From Alphaproteobacteria bacterium (GTDB lineage Bacteria > Myxococcota_A > UBA796 > GCA-2862545), in assembly GCA_020632875.1 (NCBI GenBank), contig JACKET010000023.1, positions 1 through 64,000 of the forward strand: DNA of 64,000 nucleotides, written 5' to 3'. A program made the translations under genes and the position numbers. Shown here piece after piece: positions 8,799 to 21,275 of the stretch. The notes beneath the pieces are model-generated. The model ran no database searches, was not told where the DNA came from, and saw nothing but the letters and a program-made list of their open reading frames with translations. Numbering within the stretch: position 1 is the stretch's first letter; every line of letters starts with the position of its first letter.

Positions 8799-8852
8799 CG
8801 ACCGATGTCTCCGTGGGGTCTGACCCCAGAGAGACATCGGTCGATCGTTTGG
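8799..8852. repeat. REP-like hairpin, copy C
   Basis: Contains a perfect hairpin at 8801-8841: 10-base arms ACCGATGTCT / AGACATCGGT, 3-base interior loop, and the shared core TGGGGTC T GACCCCA. It is a direct repeat of copy B about 123 bases away, just beyond the 3' end of the convergent symporter gene, so it could end both transcripts. Confidence 0.82.
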
Positions 8853-8866
8853 GTCCGGGGACCGGG

Positions 8867-10405
8867 CTACTCGGCGGCCTGCCGAAGCTCTTCTTCGACG
8901 GCCGGCGGCTCGCCGAGCAGGCTGACCACCACGCCCACGAGCATTGCGAGCGCGAAGGCTGGCGTGAGCTCCTCGAGGGCTCCGACGATGGGGCCGACCG
9001 TCGGGATGGACGGCACGACGAACTTGAACAGCGGCACGCACACGAACCCCGTGATCATCGAGGCGAGCGCGCCGTTCCGCGTGTAGCGGGCCCAGTAGAG
9101 CGACAGGATCATCGCCGGACAGAACGTCGCCGCGATCCCCGACCACCCGAAGATGACGAACCAGAAGATCGTCCGGCCGGGCACGAACATCGCCACCAAC
9201 ACCGCGATGACGAGCGCCACGCCGCCCAGCGCGAGGGTCGCGAGGCGCGACAGGCCCACCAGCTGGTCGTCCGGCAGGTCGGGGTTCAGCACCTTCTGGT
9301 ACACGTCGCGCACGGCCGCCGAGCTCGCGAGCACCAGCAGCGAGTCGACGGTGCTCATGATCGCCGACAGCACGATCGCGATGTAGAGCCCGATCAGCGC
9401 GGCCGGCATGAGCTGCTCCACGAGCAGGGGCAGCACGTCCTGCCCGCCCTTCCCGAGGACCCCGGGCACCGCGTCGGTCCCGATCATCACCTCGCCCGGC
9501 CGGTCCAGCAGCACCCGGCCGAGCATCCCCGTGAGCACGGCGCCGGAGTCGGCGAGCAGCGTCCAGACGAACGCGACCGCCGCGCCCTTCGGCACCTCTG
9601 CATCGTCCCGCAGGGCCAGGAAGCGCGCGAAGATCTGCGGCGACCCCATGAACCCGAGCCCGATGAGCGCCAGGCCCGCGGTGCTCGCGACGACCTCGAC
9701 CGTCCAGCCCTTCCCGCCGTCCATCGACAGCAGGTGCGGCTCGATGACGTAGAGGTTCGACAGCCACGGCCGCAGCCCTCCCACCGCGCCGAACGAGACG
9801 ATCGGCAGGCCCACGAGCCCCAGGAACATCAGCGAGCCCTGGAACACGTCCGACCACACGACCGCCTTGAACCCGCCGGTCACCGAGTACGCCATGACCA
9901 CGCCGAAGCCGATCGCCACGCCGAGGTACCAGTTCCAGCCGAGGAACGTCTCGAACGCCGAGCCCGTCGCGTCGATCTGCGCCGACACGTAGATCGTCAC
10001 GAACACGACCAGCGCGAAGGCGCTGACCAGCCGCAGCGCGTGCGACCCGTCCCGGAAGCGCGACTCGAGGTAGTCGGGGATCGTCAGGCTGTCGTAGCGT
10101 CGCGTGAGCCGGTTGAAGCGCTTCGCCATGAGCATCCACGCGCCCATCACGCCGAGCACCTCGCCCAGCACGACCCAGAAGCCGCGCATGCCCACCGCGG
10201 CGCCCATCCCCGTGAGCCCGAGCAGCAGCCACGCGCTCTCGCCCGTCGCGCGGGCCGAGAACGCGACGCTCCAGAACCCGAGGTCCTTCCCGGCGGCGAA
10301 GTACTCGCCCATGTCCGTCATCTTCCGCGACGCGGCCGCGCCGATGCCGAGCAGGATCGCGAGGTAGGCGATCAGTCCGATGGCTTTCCAGGTGACGGGG
10401 TCCAT
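8867..10405 (-). CDS. Sodium:solute symporter (SSS family, PutP-like)
   Basis: A 512-residue inner-membrane transporter with about 13 hydrophobic segments. The segment SARATGESAWLLLGLTGMG resembles the sodium/substrate-binding helix of proline symporter PutP, and VSAQIDATGSAFE and YSVTGGFKAVVWSDVFQG are also SSS family blocks. It would use the Na+ gradient to import a small solute. Proline is the closest guess from sequence; the neighbourhood would also allow a nucleobase or amino acid. The ATG at 10405 is preceded on the minus strand by AGGAAAGCGCGCC, a modest ribosome site. It lies 33 bases downstream of the P-type ATPase stop on the same strand, so it may share its transcript. Confidence 0.88.
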   Translation of the reverse strand: MDPVTWKAIGLIAYLAILLGIGAAASRKMTDMGEYFAAGKDLGFWSVAFSARATGESAWLLLGLTGMGAAVGMRGFWVVLGEVLGVMGAWMLMAKRFNRLTRRYDSLTIPDYLESRFRDGSHALRLVSAFALVVFVTIYVSAQIDATGSAFETFLGWNWYLGVAIGFGVVMAYSVTGGFKAVVWSDVFQGSLMFLGLVGLPIVSFGAVGGLRPWLSNLYVIEPHLLSMDGGKGWTVEVVASTAGLALIGLGFMGSPQIFARFLALRDDAEVPKGAAVAFVWTLLADSGAVLTGMLGRVLLDRPGEVMIGTDAVPGVLGKGGQDVLPLLVEQLMPAALIGLYIAIVLSAIMSTVDSLLVLASSAAVRDVYQKVLNPDLPDDQLVGLSRLATLALGGVALVIAVLVAMFVPGRTIFWFVIFGWSGIAATFCPAMILSLYWARYTRNGALASMITGFVCVPLFKFVVPSIPTVGPIVGALEELTPAFALAMLVGVVVSLLGEPPAVEEELRQAAE

Positions 10406-10438
10406 GGCGCGCTTTCCTCCGCGCGCCGGGTAACACCC

Positions 10439-14845
<4,407 letters not shown>

Positions 14846-14897
14846 GTGTCCCTGCTATGCACGGCCCGTCGGGCCGTCGATGGGCGTCACGGACCCG

Positions 14898-16064
14898 TCA
14901 CCCGCGGAAGACGCGGGGTAGCGGGCGCTGGATCAGGAGGTCGACCGCGGTGTCGACCGGCCACCACAGCATGCGTGCCGGCTGGCCCTCGGCGAGCACC
15001 GGGATGTCGCCGAACGGCAGGTGGTTCTCGGTCCACAGGGTCTCGACGACGCGCTCCATGTCGCGCTCGCCGGTGAGCTGCCCGACGTGCACCAGCATGT
15101 GGGCCGGGTCGAGCATGTGGGCCTGGCCGAGGCGGTACCACGGGTCCTGCACGCTGTCGTGCCCGATCCCCACGGTGGCGCCGAAGCGCCAGAGCTCGTC
15201 GACGCGCGTGATGCCGCGCCGCCGGGGGTAGCGGTCGTAGCGCCCCTGGAGCACGACGTTGTCGAGCGGGTTGGCGATCACCTGCACGCCGGCGGTCGCC
15301 ACGAGCTCCATCACCTTCTCGGCATAGGGGTGGTTGTAGCTGTGCAGCGCCGTGCAGTGGCCCGCGACGACCCTCCCGGCGTAGCCGCGGTCGATCGCCT
15401 CCGCGCACACGACCTCGAGGTTGCGCGAGTGCGGGTCGTCGCTCTCGTCGCAGTGGAAGTCGAGCTTCAGGCCGTTGCGCTCGGCGAGGTCGAACGCGAG
15501 GTGCACCGACTGCCAGCCCTCTTCGGTCGTGCGCTCGAAGTGCGGGATCGCGCCGACGCAGTCGACGCCGAGCGCGATGGCGGCCTCCCACTGGGCCCGG
15601 CGGTCGGGCGCGCGGAAGATGCCCTCCTGCGGGAATGCGACCACCTCGAGCTCGATGCCGTGCCCGGCGAGCTCGGGCTTCAGCTCCACGAGCGTCTGCA
15701 CGGCCATCAGGTTGCCCGTGTCGACGTGGGTGCGGATGCGCAGCGTGCCGCGCCGCGCGTACATCTCGGCGGTCTGCAGGGCGCGCGCCCGCACGTCCGA
15801 TTCGGTGAGCGTCGCGCGCAGCACGGACCAGTTCGCGATCCCCTCGCGCAGCGTCCCGGAGCGGTTGGGCATCCGCGCGCCCAGCAGCGCGGCGTCGAGG
15901 TGCACGTGGGGCTCGGCCATCGGCGGCGTCAGCCATCCACCGCGCACGACCTCCTCGTCGGGCTGTCGTACGAGCGAGCCCGGGGCCGCGATCGAGAGGA
16001 TCTTCGCGTCGGACACCCGGATGTCGTGAATAGATCCGCCGAGTCGCGCGTTCGAGAACAGCAT
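14898..16064 (-). CDS. codA: Cytosine deaminase (CodA-like amidohydrolase)
   Basis: A 388-residue amidohydrolase. The metal ligands are visible in order: HVHLD near residue 65, a His in LDFHCDESDD, a His in VVAGHCTALHS and the Asp in GIGHDSVQDPW. These match the cytosine deaminase/isoguanine deaminase CodA group, which hydrolyses cytosine to uracil and ammonia in the cytoplasm. The ATG at 16064 follows GGGGGACTTCG on the minus strand. The gene is divergent from a small secreted protein and 0.6 kb from preT-preA, so supplying uracil to the reductive pathway is the likely job. A related N-substituted formamide or creatinine deaminase role is possible but less likely. Confidence 0.85.
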   Translation of the reverse strand: MLFSNARLGGSIHDIRVSDAKILSIAAPGSLVRQPDEEVVRGGWLTPPMAEPHVHLDAALLGARMPNRSGTLREGIANWSVLRATLTESDVRARALQTAEMYARRGTLRIRTHVDTGNLMAVQTLVELKPELAGHGIELEVVAFPQEGIFRAPDRRAQWEAAIALGVDCVGAIPHFERTTEEGWQSVHLAFDLAERNGLKLDFHCDESDDPHSRNLEVVCAEAIDRGYAGRVVAGHCTALHSYNHPYAEKVMELVATAGVQVIANPLDNVVLQGRYDRYPRRRGITRVDELWRFGATVGIGHDSVQDPWYRLGQAHMLDPAHMLVHVGQLTGERDMERVVETLWTENHLPFGDIPVLAEGQPARMLWWPVDTAVDLLIQRPLPRVFRG

Positions 16065-16136
16065 CGAAGTCCCCCGACCGGGAGCTCTCCTCCCTGTGTC
16101 CGTTTTTCCTGTACGCTTGGCCCGAGGAAGGATGCC

Positions 16137-16532
16137 ATGACCCTGTTCGCACTCGCCCTGTTCAGCACGGCCCACGCCGAAGACGCCAACCTCGAAGCGA
16201 AGGTGAAGGCCGCGCTCGTCGAGACCATCGAGATGACCTCCGCCGGCGATCTCGACGGCTGGATCACGAAGTACTGCGACCCGAACCGCTGCGGCGAGGC
16301 GCGCGCCCGCGAGGAGTTCAAGCTCTACCAGCTCAAGCAGGCCAACCTGAAGGCCAAGATGTGCATGAACGACGCGAAGGAGATCACCGTCACCCAGCAG
16401 AACGGCGACATCGCCTCGGGTGAGGAGGTCCGCTGGTACATCAAGTGTGAAGGCCGCCAGATGCCCGCCGCGATGCGCTTCCGGTACGACAAGGAAGCCG
16501 ACAGGGTCTGGTTCAGCCACCTGGGCTTCTAG
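16137..16532 (+). CDS. Small secreted protein of unknown function
   Basis: A 131-residue protein with a short signal peptide (MTLFALALFSTAHAE, likely cut after AHA). The mature part is about 115 residues, charged, with four cysteines (CDPNRC, KMCMND, IKCEGR) that could form two disulfides in the periplasm. A block EITVTQQNGDIASGEEVRWY suggests a small alpha/beta cystatin-like or NTF2-like fold, but I do not recognise a family. The ATG at 16137 follows GAGGAAGG (16124-16131), a good ribosome site. It is divergent from codA and followed by a stem-loop. Confidence 0.72.
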   Translation: MTLFALALFSTAHAEDANLEAKVKAALVETIEMTSAGDLDGWITKYCDPNRCGEARAREEFKLYQLKQANLKAKMCMNDAKEITVTQQNGDIASGEEVRWYIKCEGRQMPAAMRFRYDKEADRVWFSHLGF

Positions 16533-16543
16533 ATCGCGGTCCA

Positions 16544-16567
16544 CCGGGCGGGCCCCGACCCGTCCGG
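16544..16567. terminator. Stem-loop after the small secreted protein gene
   Basis: A 9-base stem (CCGGGCGGG with CCCGTCCGG, one G-T pair) closes a 6-base loop. It lies 12 bases after the stop codon at 16532. It lacks a T-tract, so if it acts in termination it may be a Rho-assisted or RNA-end-protecting element. Confidence 0.35.
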
Positions 16568-16583
16568 ATCGCGCAAAGACTCG

Positions 16584-16611
16584 TTGCGCGGCGCGTCCCC
16601 ACTGGTATTGT
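16584..16611 (+). promoter_or_regulatory. Candidate sigma70-type promoter for preT-preA
   Basis: TTGCGC and TATTGT hexamers are separated by 16 bases, placing the -10 box about 25 bases before the preferred preT start. The TATTGT is one of the few A/T-rich hexamers in this region. No start-site data exist, so this is a pattern match only. Confidence 0.35.
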
Positions 16612-16636
16612 GCGCTCCCTGGACCAGGAGGCACAG

Positions 16637-17941
16637 ATGGGTCGCGTTCCGGCCGACCGCGCCGAGGCCGTCTTCGAGGACTTCAAAGCGGCCTACTCGC
16701 TCCAACAGGCCATCGCCGAGAGCGAGCGTTGCCTGTACTGCTACGACGCGCCGTGCATCCAGGCGTGTCCCACGACGATCGACATCCCGACGTTCATCCG
16801 GAAGATCGCCACCGGCAACGTGAAGGGCAGCGCGAAGACCATCTTCGACTCCAACATCCTCGGGATGTCGTGTGCGCGCGTGTGCCCGGTCGAGGTGCTG
16901 TGTGTCGGCGACTGCGTCTACAACCGCGAAGACAGCCCGCCCATCCAGATCGGCAAGCTGCAGCGGTTCGCGACGGATGCCGCCTTCGAGGCAGGCTGGC
17001 GCTTCTACGAAGCGGGCGCCGACACCGGGAAGAAGGTGGCGTGCATCGGCGGCGGTCCCGCGTCGCTCGCGGCCGCGCACCGGCTGCGGATGTACGGCCA
17101 CAGCGTCACGATCTTCGAGAAGCGCGACGTGCTCGGCGGCCTGAACACCACGGGCGTCGCGCCGTACAAGATGCGCGCCGACCGGTCCGAAGACGAGGTC
17201 GACTGGGTGCTCGGCATCGGCGGCATCGAGGTCCGGCTGGGCGTGTCCGTCCCCGGCGACGTGTCGTGGGCCGAGCTCGAGAGCGAGTTCGACGCGATCT
17301 TCCTGGGCTTCGGCCTCGGCCCCGACAAGTTCGTCGGCGGTGAGGAGGGCCTCTCCAATGTCCACGGCGCCGTCGACTTCATCGAGCAGTTCAAGCTCGG
17401 GGCCGTCGACCTCTCCGACGTGAAGCGCGCGCTCGTGCTCGGCGGCGGCAACACCGCGATCGACGCGGTCCGCGAGCTCCGCGGGCTCGGCGTGTCCGAC
17501 GTACGCATGGTCTACCGCGGCTCCGAGGCCGCCATGGCGGGCTACCAGCACGAGTGGAAGGCCGCGAAGGTCGAGGGCGTGCGGGGCGTGTGGCACACGT
17601 CGCCCGTGAGCTACGAGGTCGACGAGGGCCGCGCGACGGGCGTTCGCTGCGTGCTCACCGACGAGAGCAAGAAGAAGGTGCCGGGCAGCGAGCACGTGAT
17701 CGACGCCGACCTGGTGCTCGTCGCGATCGGCCAGGCGAAGATCGGCGAGCTCGTCGCCGGGCTCGACGGCGTCCAGGTCGAGTGGGGCTGCGTCGTCACC
17801 GACGCGAGCGGCGCCACCGGCCGCAAGGGCGTCTACTGCGGCGGTGACTGCCGCAATGGCGGGAAGGAGGTCGTGAACGCAGCGGCCGAGGGCCGCGACT
17901 CCGCCGAAGCGATCCATGCGTACCTGATGGGAGGCCAGTGA
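16637..17941 (+). CDS. preT: NAD-dependent dihydropyrimidine dehydrogenase, PreT subunit
   Basis: A 434-residue flavoprotein of the glutamate synthase small-subunit type. The N-terminal Fe-S region has cysteine groups ERCLYCYDAPCIQACP and GMSCARVCPVEVLCVGDCVY; a GxGxxG-type FAD site follows at ACIGGGPASLAAAHRL, and an NADH site at ALVLGGGNTAIDAVREL. PreT passes electrons from NADH to PreA, which reduces uracil or thymine to dihydropyrimidine. The ATG at 16637 is chosen because it follows CAGGAGGCACAG (SD at 16626-16631); an in-frame GTG/ATG upstream at 16610 would lack this. The stop overlaps preA by one base. Confidence 0.93.
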   Translation: MGRVPADRAEAVFEDFKAAYSLQQAIAESERCLYCYDAPCIQACPTTIDIPTFIRKIATGNVKGSAKTIFDSNILGMSCARVCPVEVLCVGDCVYNREDSPPIQIGKLQRFATDAAFEAGWRFYEAGADTGKKVACIGGGPASLAAAHRLRMYGHSVTIFEKRDVLGGLNTTGVAPYKMRADRSEDEVDWVLGIGGIEVRLGVSVPGDVSWAELESEFDAIFLGFGLGPDKFVGGEEGLSNVHGAVDFIEQFKLGAVDLSDVKRALVLGGGNTAIDAVRELRGLGVSDVRMVYRGSEAAMAGYQHEWKAAKVEGVRGVWHTSPVSYEVDEGRATGVRCVLTDESKKKVPGSEHVIDADLVLVAIGQAKIGELVAGLDGVQVEWGCVVTDASGATGRKGVYCGGDCRNGGKEVVNAAAEGRDSAEAIHAYLMGGQ

Positions 17942-19212
17942 TGGGCGTCGATCTCACCTCGAACACCGCGGGCATCATCTCGCCGAACCCGTTCTGGCTC
18001 GCGAGCGCCCCGCCCGCGAACTCCGGCGCACAGGTCATGCGCGCGTTCGACGCGGGCTGGGGCGGCGCCGTCTGGAAGACGCTCGGAACCCCCATCCAGA
18101 ACGTCAGCTCGCGCTTCGGCGCCATCAAGTGGAAGGGCAACGCCGGCGTCGGATTCAACAACATCGAGCTCATCACGGATCGCCCGCTCGACGTGAACTT
18201 CCGCGAGATCGCGGAGGTGAAGAAGCGCTACCCGAAGCACGCGGTCATCGTCAGCCTGATGGTCGAGACGCGCGACGAGTGGCGCGAGATCATCAAGCGC
18301 TCCGAAGACGCCGGTGCCGACGGGCTCGAGCTGAACTTCGGCTGTCCGCACGGCATGTGCGAGCGCGGCATGGGGTCGGCCGTCGGCCAGGAGCCCGCCG
18401 TGAACGAGCGGATCACGAGCTGGGCGAAGGAGTTCGCGACCGTCCCCGTGCTCGTGAAGCTCACCCCGAACGTCGGCGACATCGTGCCGCACGGCCTCGC
18501 TGCGCAGCGTGGCGGTGCCGATGGCGTGTCGCTGATCAACACCATCAAGAGCATCATCGGCATCGACCTCGACACGCTGGTGCCCCAGCCGACCGTCGGC
18601 CCGAAGTCGACGAACGGCGGGTACTGCGGCGCCGCCGTGCGTCCCATCGCGCTGCACATGGTCGCGGCCCTCGCGCGCGACCCGCGCTTCAACGTGCCGA
18701 TCTCCGGCATCGGCGGCGTGACGAACTGGCGCGACGCGCTCGAGTTCATCCTGCTCGGCTCGAGCTCCGTGCAGGTCTGCACCGAGGTCATGCTGCGCGG
18801 GTACCGCATCGTCGAGGACATGATCGAGGGCCTCGAGACCTGGATGGAGGAGAAGGGCTTCCAGAGCCTCGACCAGGTCGTGGGGAAGAGCGTTCCGGCC
18901 TATTCCGAGTGGGGCGACCTCGACCTGAACTACGAGATCGTCGCGAAGATCGACGCGAACACGTGCATCGGGTGCAACCGCTGCATGGTCGCCTGCCACG
19001 ACGGCGCGCACCAGTGCATCCACCCGAACCCGAACGGCATCCAGCCGATCGTCGACGAAGACGAGTGCGTGGGCTGCAACCTCTGCCAGATCGTGTGCCC
19101 CGTGCCCGACTGCATCCAGATGGTGAAGGTCGACAACGGCTACACGCCGGCCACGTGGAACGACCACGTGAACGACGGCGCCGCGCTCCGCCCGAAGAAG
19201 GGCGCGCACTGA
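17941..19212 (+). CDS. preA: NAD-dependent dihydropyrimidine dehydrogenase, PreA subunit
   Basis: A 423-residue protein with an FMN-binding dihydroorotate-dehydrogenase-like barrel followed by a two-cluster ferredoxin domain. The barrel shows NPFWLASAPPANSGAQVMRA near the start, ELNFGCPHGMCERGMGSAVG carrying the catalytic Cys region, LVKLTPNVGD, and GIGGVTNWRDALEFILLGSS for phosphate binding. The C-terminal 4Fe-4S motifs are CIGCNRCMVAC and CVGCNLCQIVCPVPDC. With PreT it catalyses NADH-dependent reduction of uracil/thymine, the committed step of reductive pyrimidine catabolism. The start ATG overlaps the preT stop (TGATG), ensuring coupled synthesis. It converges on the Uma2-type gene with a 7-base gap. 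Confidence 0.94.
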   Translation: MGVDLTSNTAGIISPNPFWLASAPPANSGAQVMRAFDAGWGGAVWKTLGTPIQNVSSRFGAIKWKGNAGVGFNNIELITDRPLDVNFREIAEVKKRYPKHAVIVSLMVETRDEWREIIKRSEDAGADGLELNFGCPHGMCERGMGSAVGQEPAVNERITSWAKEFATVPVLVKLTPNVGDIVPHGLAAQRGGADGVSLINTIKSIIGIDLDTLVPQPTVGPKSTNGGYCGAAVRPIALHMVAALARDPRFNVPISGIGGVTNWRDALEFILLGSSSVQVCTEVMLRGYRIVEDMIEGLETWMEEKGFQSLDQVVGKSVPAYSEWGDLDLNYEIVAKIDANTCIGCNRCMVACHDGAHQCIHPNPNGIQPIVDEDECVGCNLCQIVCPVPDCIQMVKVDNGYTPATWNDHVNDGAALRPKKGAH

Positions 19213-19219
19213 CGCTGCG

Positions 19220-19774
19220 CTACTCCGCCCAGAGCGCCGAAACGTCCAGCGGGACGGCGCCGAACGGCGGGAGCTCTGCAGCGGTCTCGTCCCGGGCGGT
19301 CGCGTGGCGCGTCCACCGACCGCCGGTCAGCTCGAAGACCTCGACGAGCCGGGCTCCGGGGTCGACGAGCCACGTCCACGGCACCCCGCGGTCGGCGTAG
19401 ACGTCGAGCTTCTCGCCGCGGTCGAGCCGCGCCGTCGACGGGCTGAGGATCTCGCAGACCCAGTCCGGCCGGAGCGCGAACCAGGCGGTCTCGGGGAGGC
19501 GCTCCATCCGCTCGCGCCGCCAGCCGGCGATGTCGGGGACGAGGATGTCGTCGCCGAGGTGGAGCTCGGGCTCGGGCAGGATCCACCAACCGCCCGGGCC
19601 GCCACGACCCCGCTGCCACACCATGTTCAGCTCGCCGCCGAGCACGCCCGCCGCGTTGGCGTGCCGGGGTGCGGGACGCGGGCTGGTGTACAGCGAGCCG
19701 CGCACGATCTCGGCCACGAGGTGGTCGGGCACGGCGAGCAGGTCGGCGTAGGTGGCGGGCTTCAGCGCTTCCAT
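19220..19774 (-). CDS. Uma2-family (DUF820) PD-(D/E)XK nuclease-like protein
   Basis: A 184-residue protein matching the Uma2 family: start MEALKPATYADLLAVPDHLV, the glycine/Asp segment ILPEPELHLGDDILVPDIAG, then CEILSPSTARLDRGEKLDVY carrying the E-x-[LIV]-S and K residues that form the nuclease-fold active site, and the YADRGVPWTWLVDP block. Uma2 genes are often expanded in cyanobacteria and Myxococcota; the biochemical role of most is not established. It stands alone on the minus strand, 37 bases from the end of the VWA lipoprotein gene. Confidence 0.85.
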   Translation of the reverse strand: MEALKPATYADLLAVPDHLVAEIVRGSLYTSPRPAPRHANAAGVLGGELNMVWQRGRGGPGGWWILPEPELHLGDDILVPDIAGWRRERMERLPETAWFALRPDWVCEILSPSTARLDRGEKLDVYADRGVPWTWLVDPGARLVEVFELTGGRWTRHATARDETAAELPPFGAVPLDVSALWAE

Positions 19775-19811
19775 CGCTGAAGTCGTAACGCGGCTTCGCG
19801 GTTCTCGGAGC

Positions 19812-21158
19812 CTACGGGCAGGTGCCGTTGCCCGGGAACTCGACGGTGACGTCGGAGCCGGCGGGCGGGATCTCGGTGCCGTGGAAGTACACGGTGTTCG
19901 TGCCGGCGTCGTACGACCAGCCGTTCACGAGGTCTTCGGGCATCAGCACGCCGTCGACACGGACCTCGATCTGGCTCGGGTCGGCCGGGACGTTCGTGAG
20001 GGTGAAGCTGTCTTCGAGGCCGGCGGCGACGATGGCGAGCTGCTGCAGGATGACCGACATGTCGAGGTTGCAGATGTTCGCGTGGATGCCGCCCGTGTTG
20101 AGCGCGACGTTCCAGTACTTCGGCACCGGTGCGGCGGGGAAGATGCCGCGCCAGCAGGGGAGGATGCCGGTCTTCGGGCCACCGACGATCGACAGGCTCG
20201 TGAGCGCCGGATCGCCCTGGTAGGCGTCGAGGAACGTGATCATCTCGGGTGCGGTGATGCTGCTCTGGTCGGGCTCGTCGCTGATGACGATGATCGAGAG
20301 CAGCGAGCCCGGGCGGACGAGCCCGAGGTTCTCGTTGGTGATGATCGGCGGGGTGAGCGCGGCGTACGCGGCGGCGAGGCCCATCTCGTCGATGGAGCCG
20401 TTGGTGCCGACATCGGCGTTGACCGAGAACTGCGCGACCGGATCGGGCGTGGAGGTCGTGATGAGCGGGCCCTGGAGGCGGCCGGACTGGAGCGGGTCGA
20501 CCATGTCGGTGGTGACGACGCCGATCTGGTAGTCGAGCCCGAGCGTGAGGAAGCCCTGGATGAACAGGTTGAAGTTGTTCCGCAGCGCGTTCACGTCGTC
20601 GAGCATCGAGTCGCTGTTGTCGATGACGAACAGGATGTCGACGGGCTGGGTGACCGAGCCGACCTGGGCGAAGCCCTCCTGGATGAGGTTGCCCTGGAGG
20701 CCGTCGCCCGTGAGGGGCACGGTGGCGACGCTCTCGTCGGGGTCGTTGCTCGCGACCATCAGGTCGACGGAGAACGTGCCGATCGAAGCCGGCGCGAAGT
20801 CGACGAGCACCTGGGTGCTGGAGCCCGGGGTGAGCGTGGTGGCGGCGCCGTTCTGGGTGAACTCGGCCGTGCCGGTGCCGAAGAACACGTCGTTGATGAC
20901 GAGGTCGGCGTCGCCCACGTTGGAGATGGTGACCGTGGCGGGCGGCGAGGCGCAGTCGGCGGGCCAGCCGCCGAAGTCGACGGAGGCGGGCGAGATCTCG
21001 ATGTCGGGCACCGGCGTGCCGGGCGGGGGCGGCGGAGGCGGCGGCACGTCGGTGTCTTCGACGGGCGGCGGCTCTTCGGTGGGCGGCTTGCCGTTGACCG
21101 AGTACTCCTGGCAGGCGGCGAGGCCGAGGATGCCGAGACCGATGGCGACGAGACGCAT
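19812..21158 (-). CDS. VWA-domain lipoprotein with choice-of-anchor-D domain
   Basis: A 448-residue secreted lipoprotein. The signal MRLVAIGLGILGLAACQ ends in a good lipobox (LAAC, Cys16). A Pro/Glu-rich linker (about 22-48) leads to a choice-of-anchor-D/HYDIN-like Ig domain (about 50-145; ISPASVDFGGW, then TISNVGDADLVIND). A von Willebrand A domain follows (about 160-350) with the MIDAS motif DNSDS in VDILFVIDNSDSMLDD. The final ~90 residues are another beta-domain ending NGTCP. This architecture is frequent in Myxococcota surface proteins, for which ligand and role are usually unknown. ATG at 21158 faces the divergent amidohydrolase gene across 117 bases. Confidence 0.82.
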   Translation of the reverse strand: MRLVAIGLGILGLAACQEYSVNGKPPTEEPPPVEDTDVPPPPPPPPGTPVPDIEISPASVDFGGWPADCASPPATVTISNVGDADLVINDVFFGTGTAEFTQNGAATTLTPGSSTQVLVDFAPASIGTFSVDLMVASNDPDESVATVPLTGDGLQGNLIQEGFAQVGSVTQPVDILFVIDNSDSMLDDVNALRNNFNLFIQGFLTLGLDYQIGVVTTDMVDPLQSGRLQGPLITTSTPDPVAQFSVNADVGTNGSIDEMGLAAAYAALTPPIITNENLGLVRPGSLLSIIVISDEPDQSSITAPEMITFLDAYQGDPALTSLSIVGGPKTGILPCWRGIFPAAPVPKYWNVALNTGGIHANICNLDMSVILQQLAIVAAGLEDSFTLTNVPADPSQIEVRVDGVLMPEDLVNGWSYDAGTNTVYFHGTEIPPAGSDVTVEFPGNGTCP

Positions 21159-21193
21159 GGGACCCCCTGGATGACGGTGGGTCGGCTTAACCC

Positions 21194-21205
21194 GAATCGC
21201 GATTC
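21194..21205. promoter_or_regulatory. 12-base palindrome in a divergent intergenic region
   Basis: A perfect palindrome GAATCGCGATTC lies between the divergent VWA lipoprotein and amidohydrolase genes. Its position, 36 bases from one start and 71 from the other, suits an operator, but no regulator gene is nearby and only one copy is seen. Confidence 0.3.
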
Positions 21206-21275
21206 TCGGCAGCCCGTGACAACCCCCTGACTGCAACGGATGGCTGCGCACCGCGCCGACGGATAGTCCGCGGGC

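Noticed and set aside
8676..8852. A possible CRISPR array from the two 54-base direct repeats
   Set aside because: There are only two copies, each a strong hairpin with a different-length gap, and no cas genes. A third copy at 6988 has other outer arms, which fits REP-like elements better.
19220..19774. Uma2 protein as a restriction or mobile-element nuclease
   Set aside because: No methyltransferase, repeats or transposon ends flank it; Uma2 genes are common solitary genes of unresolved role.
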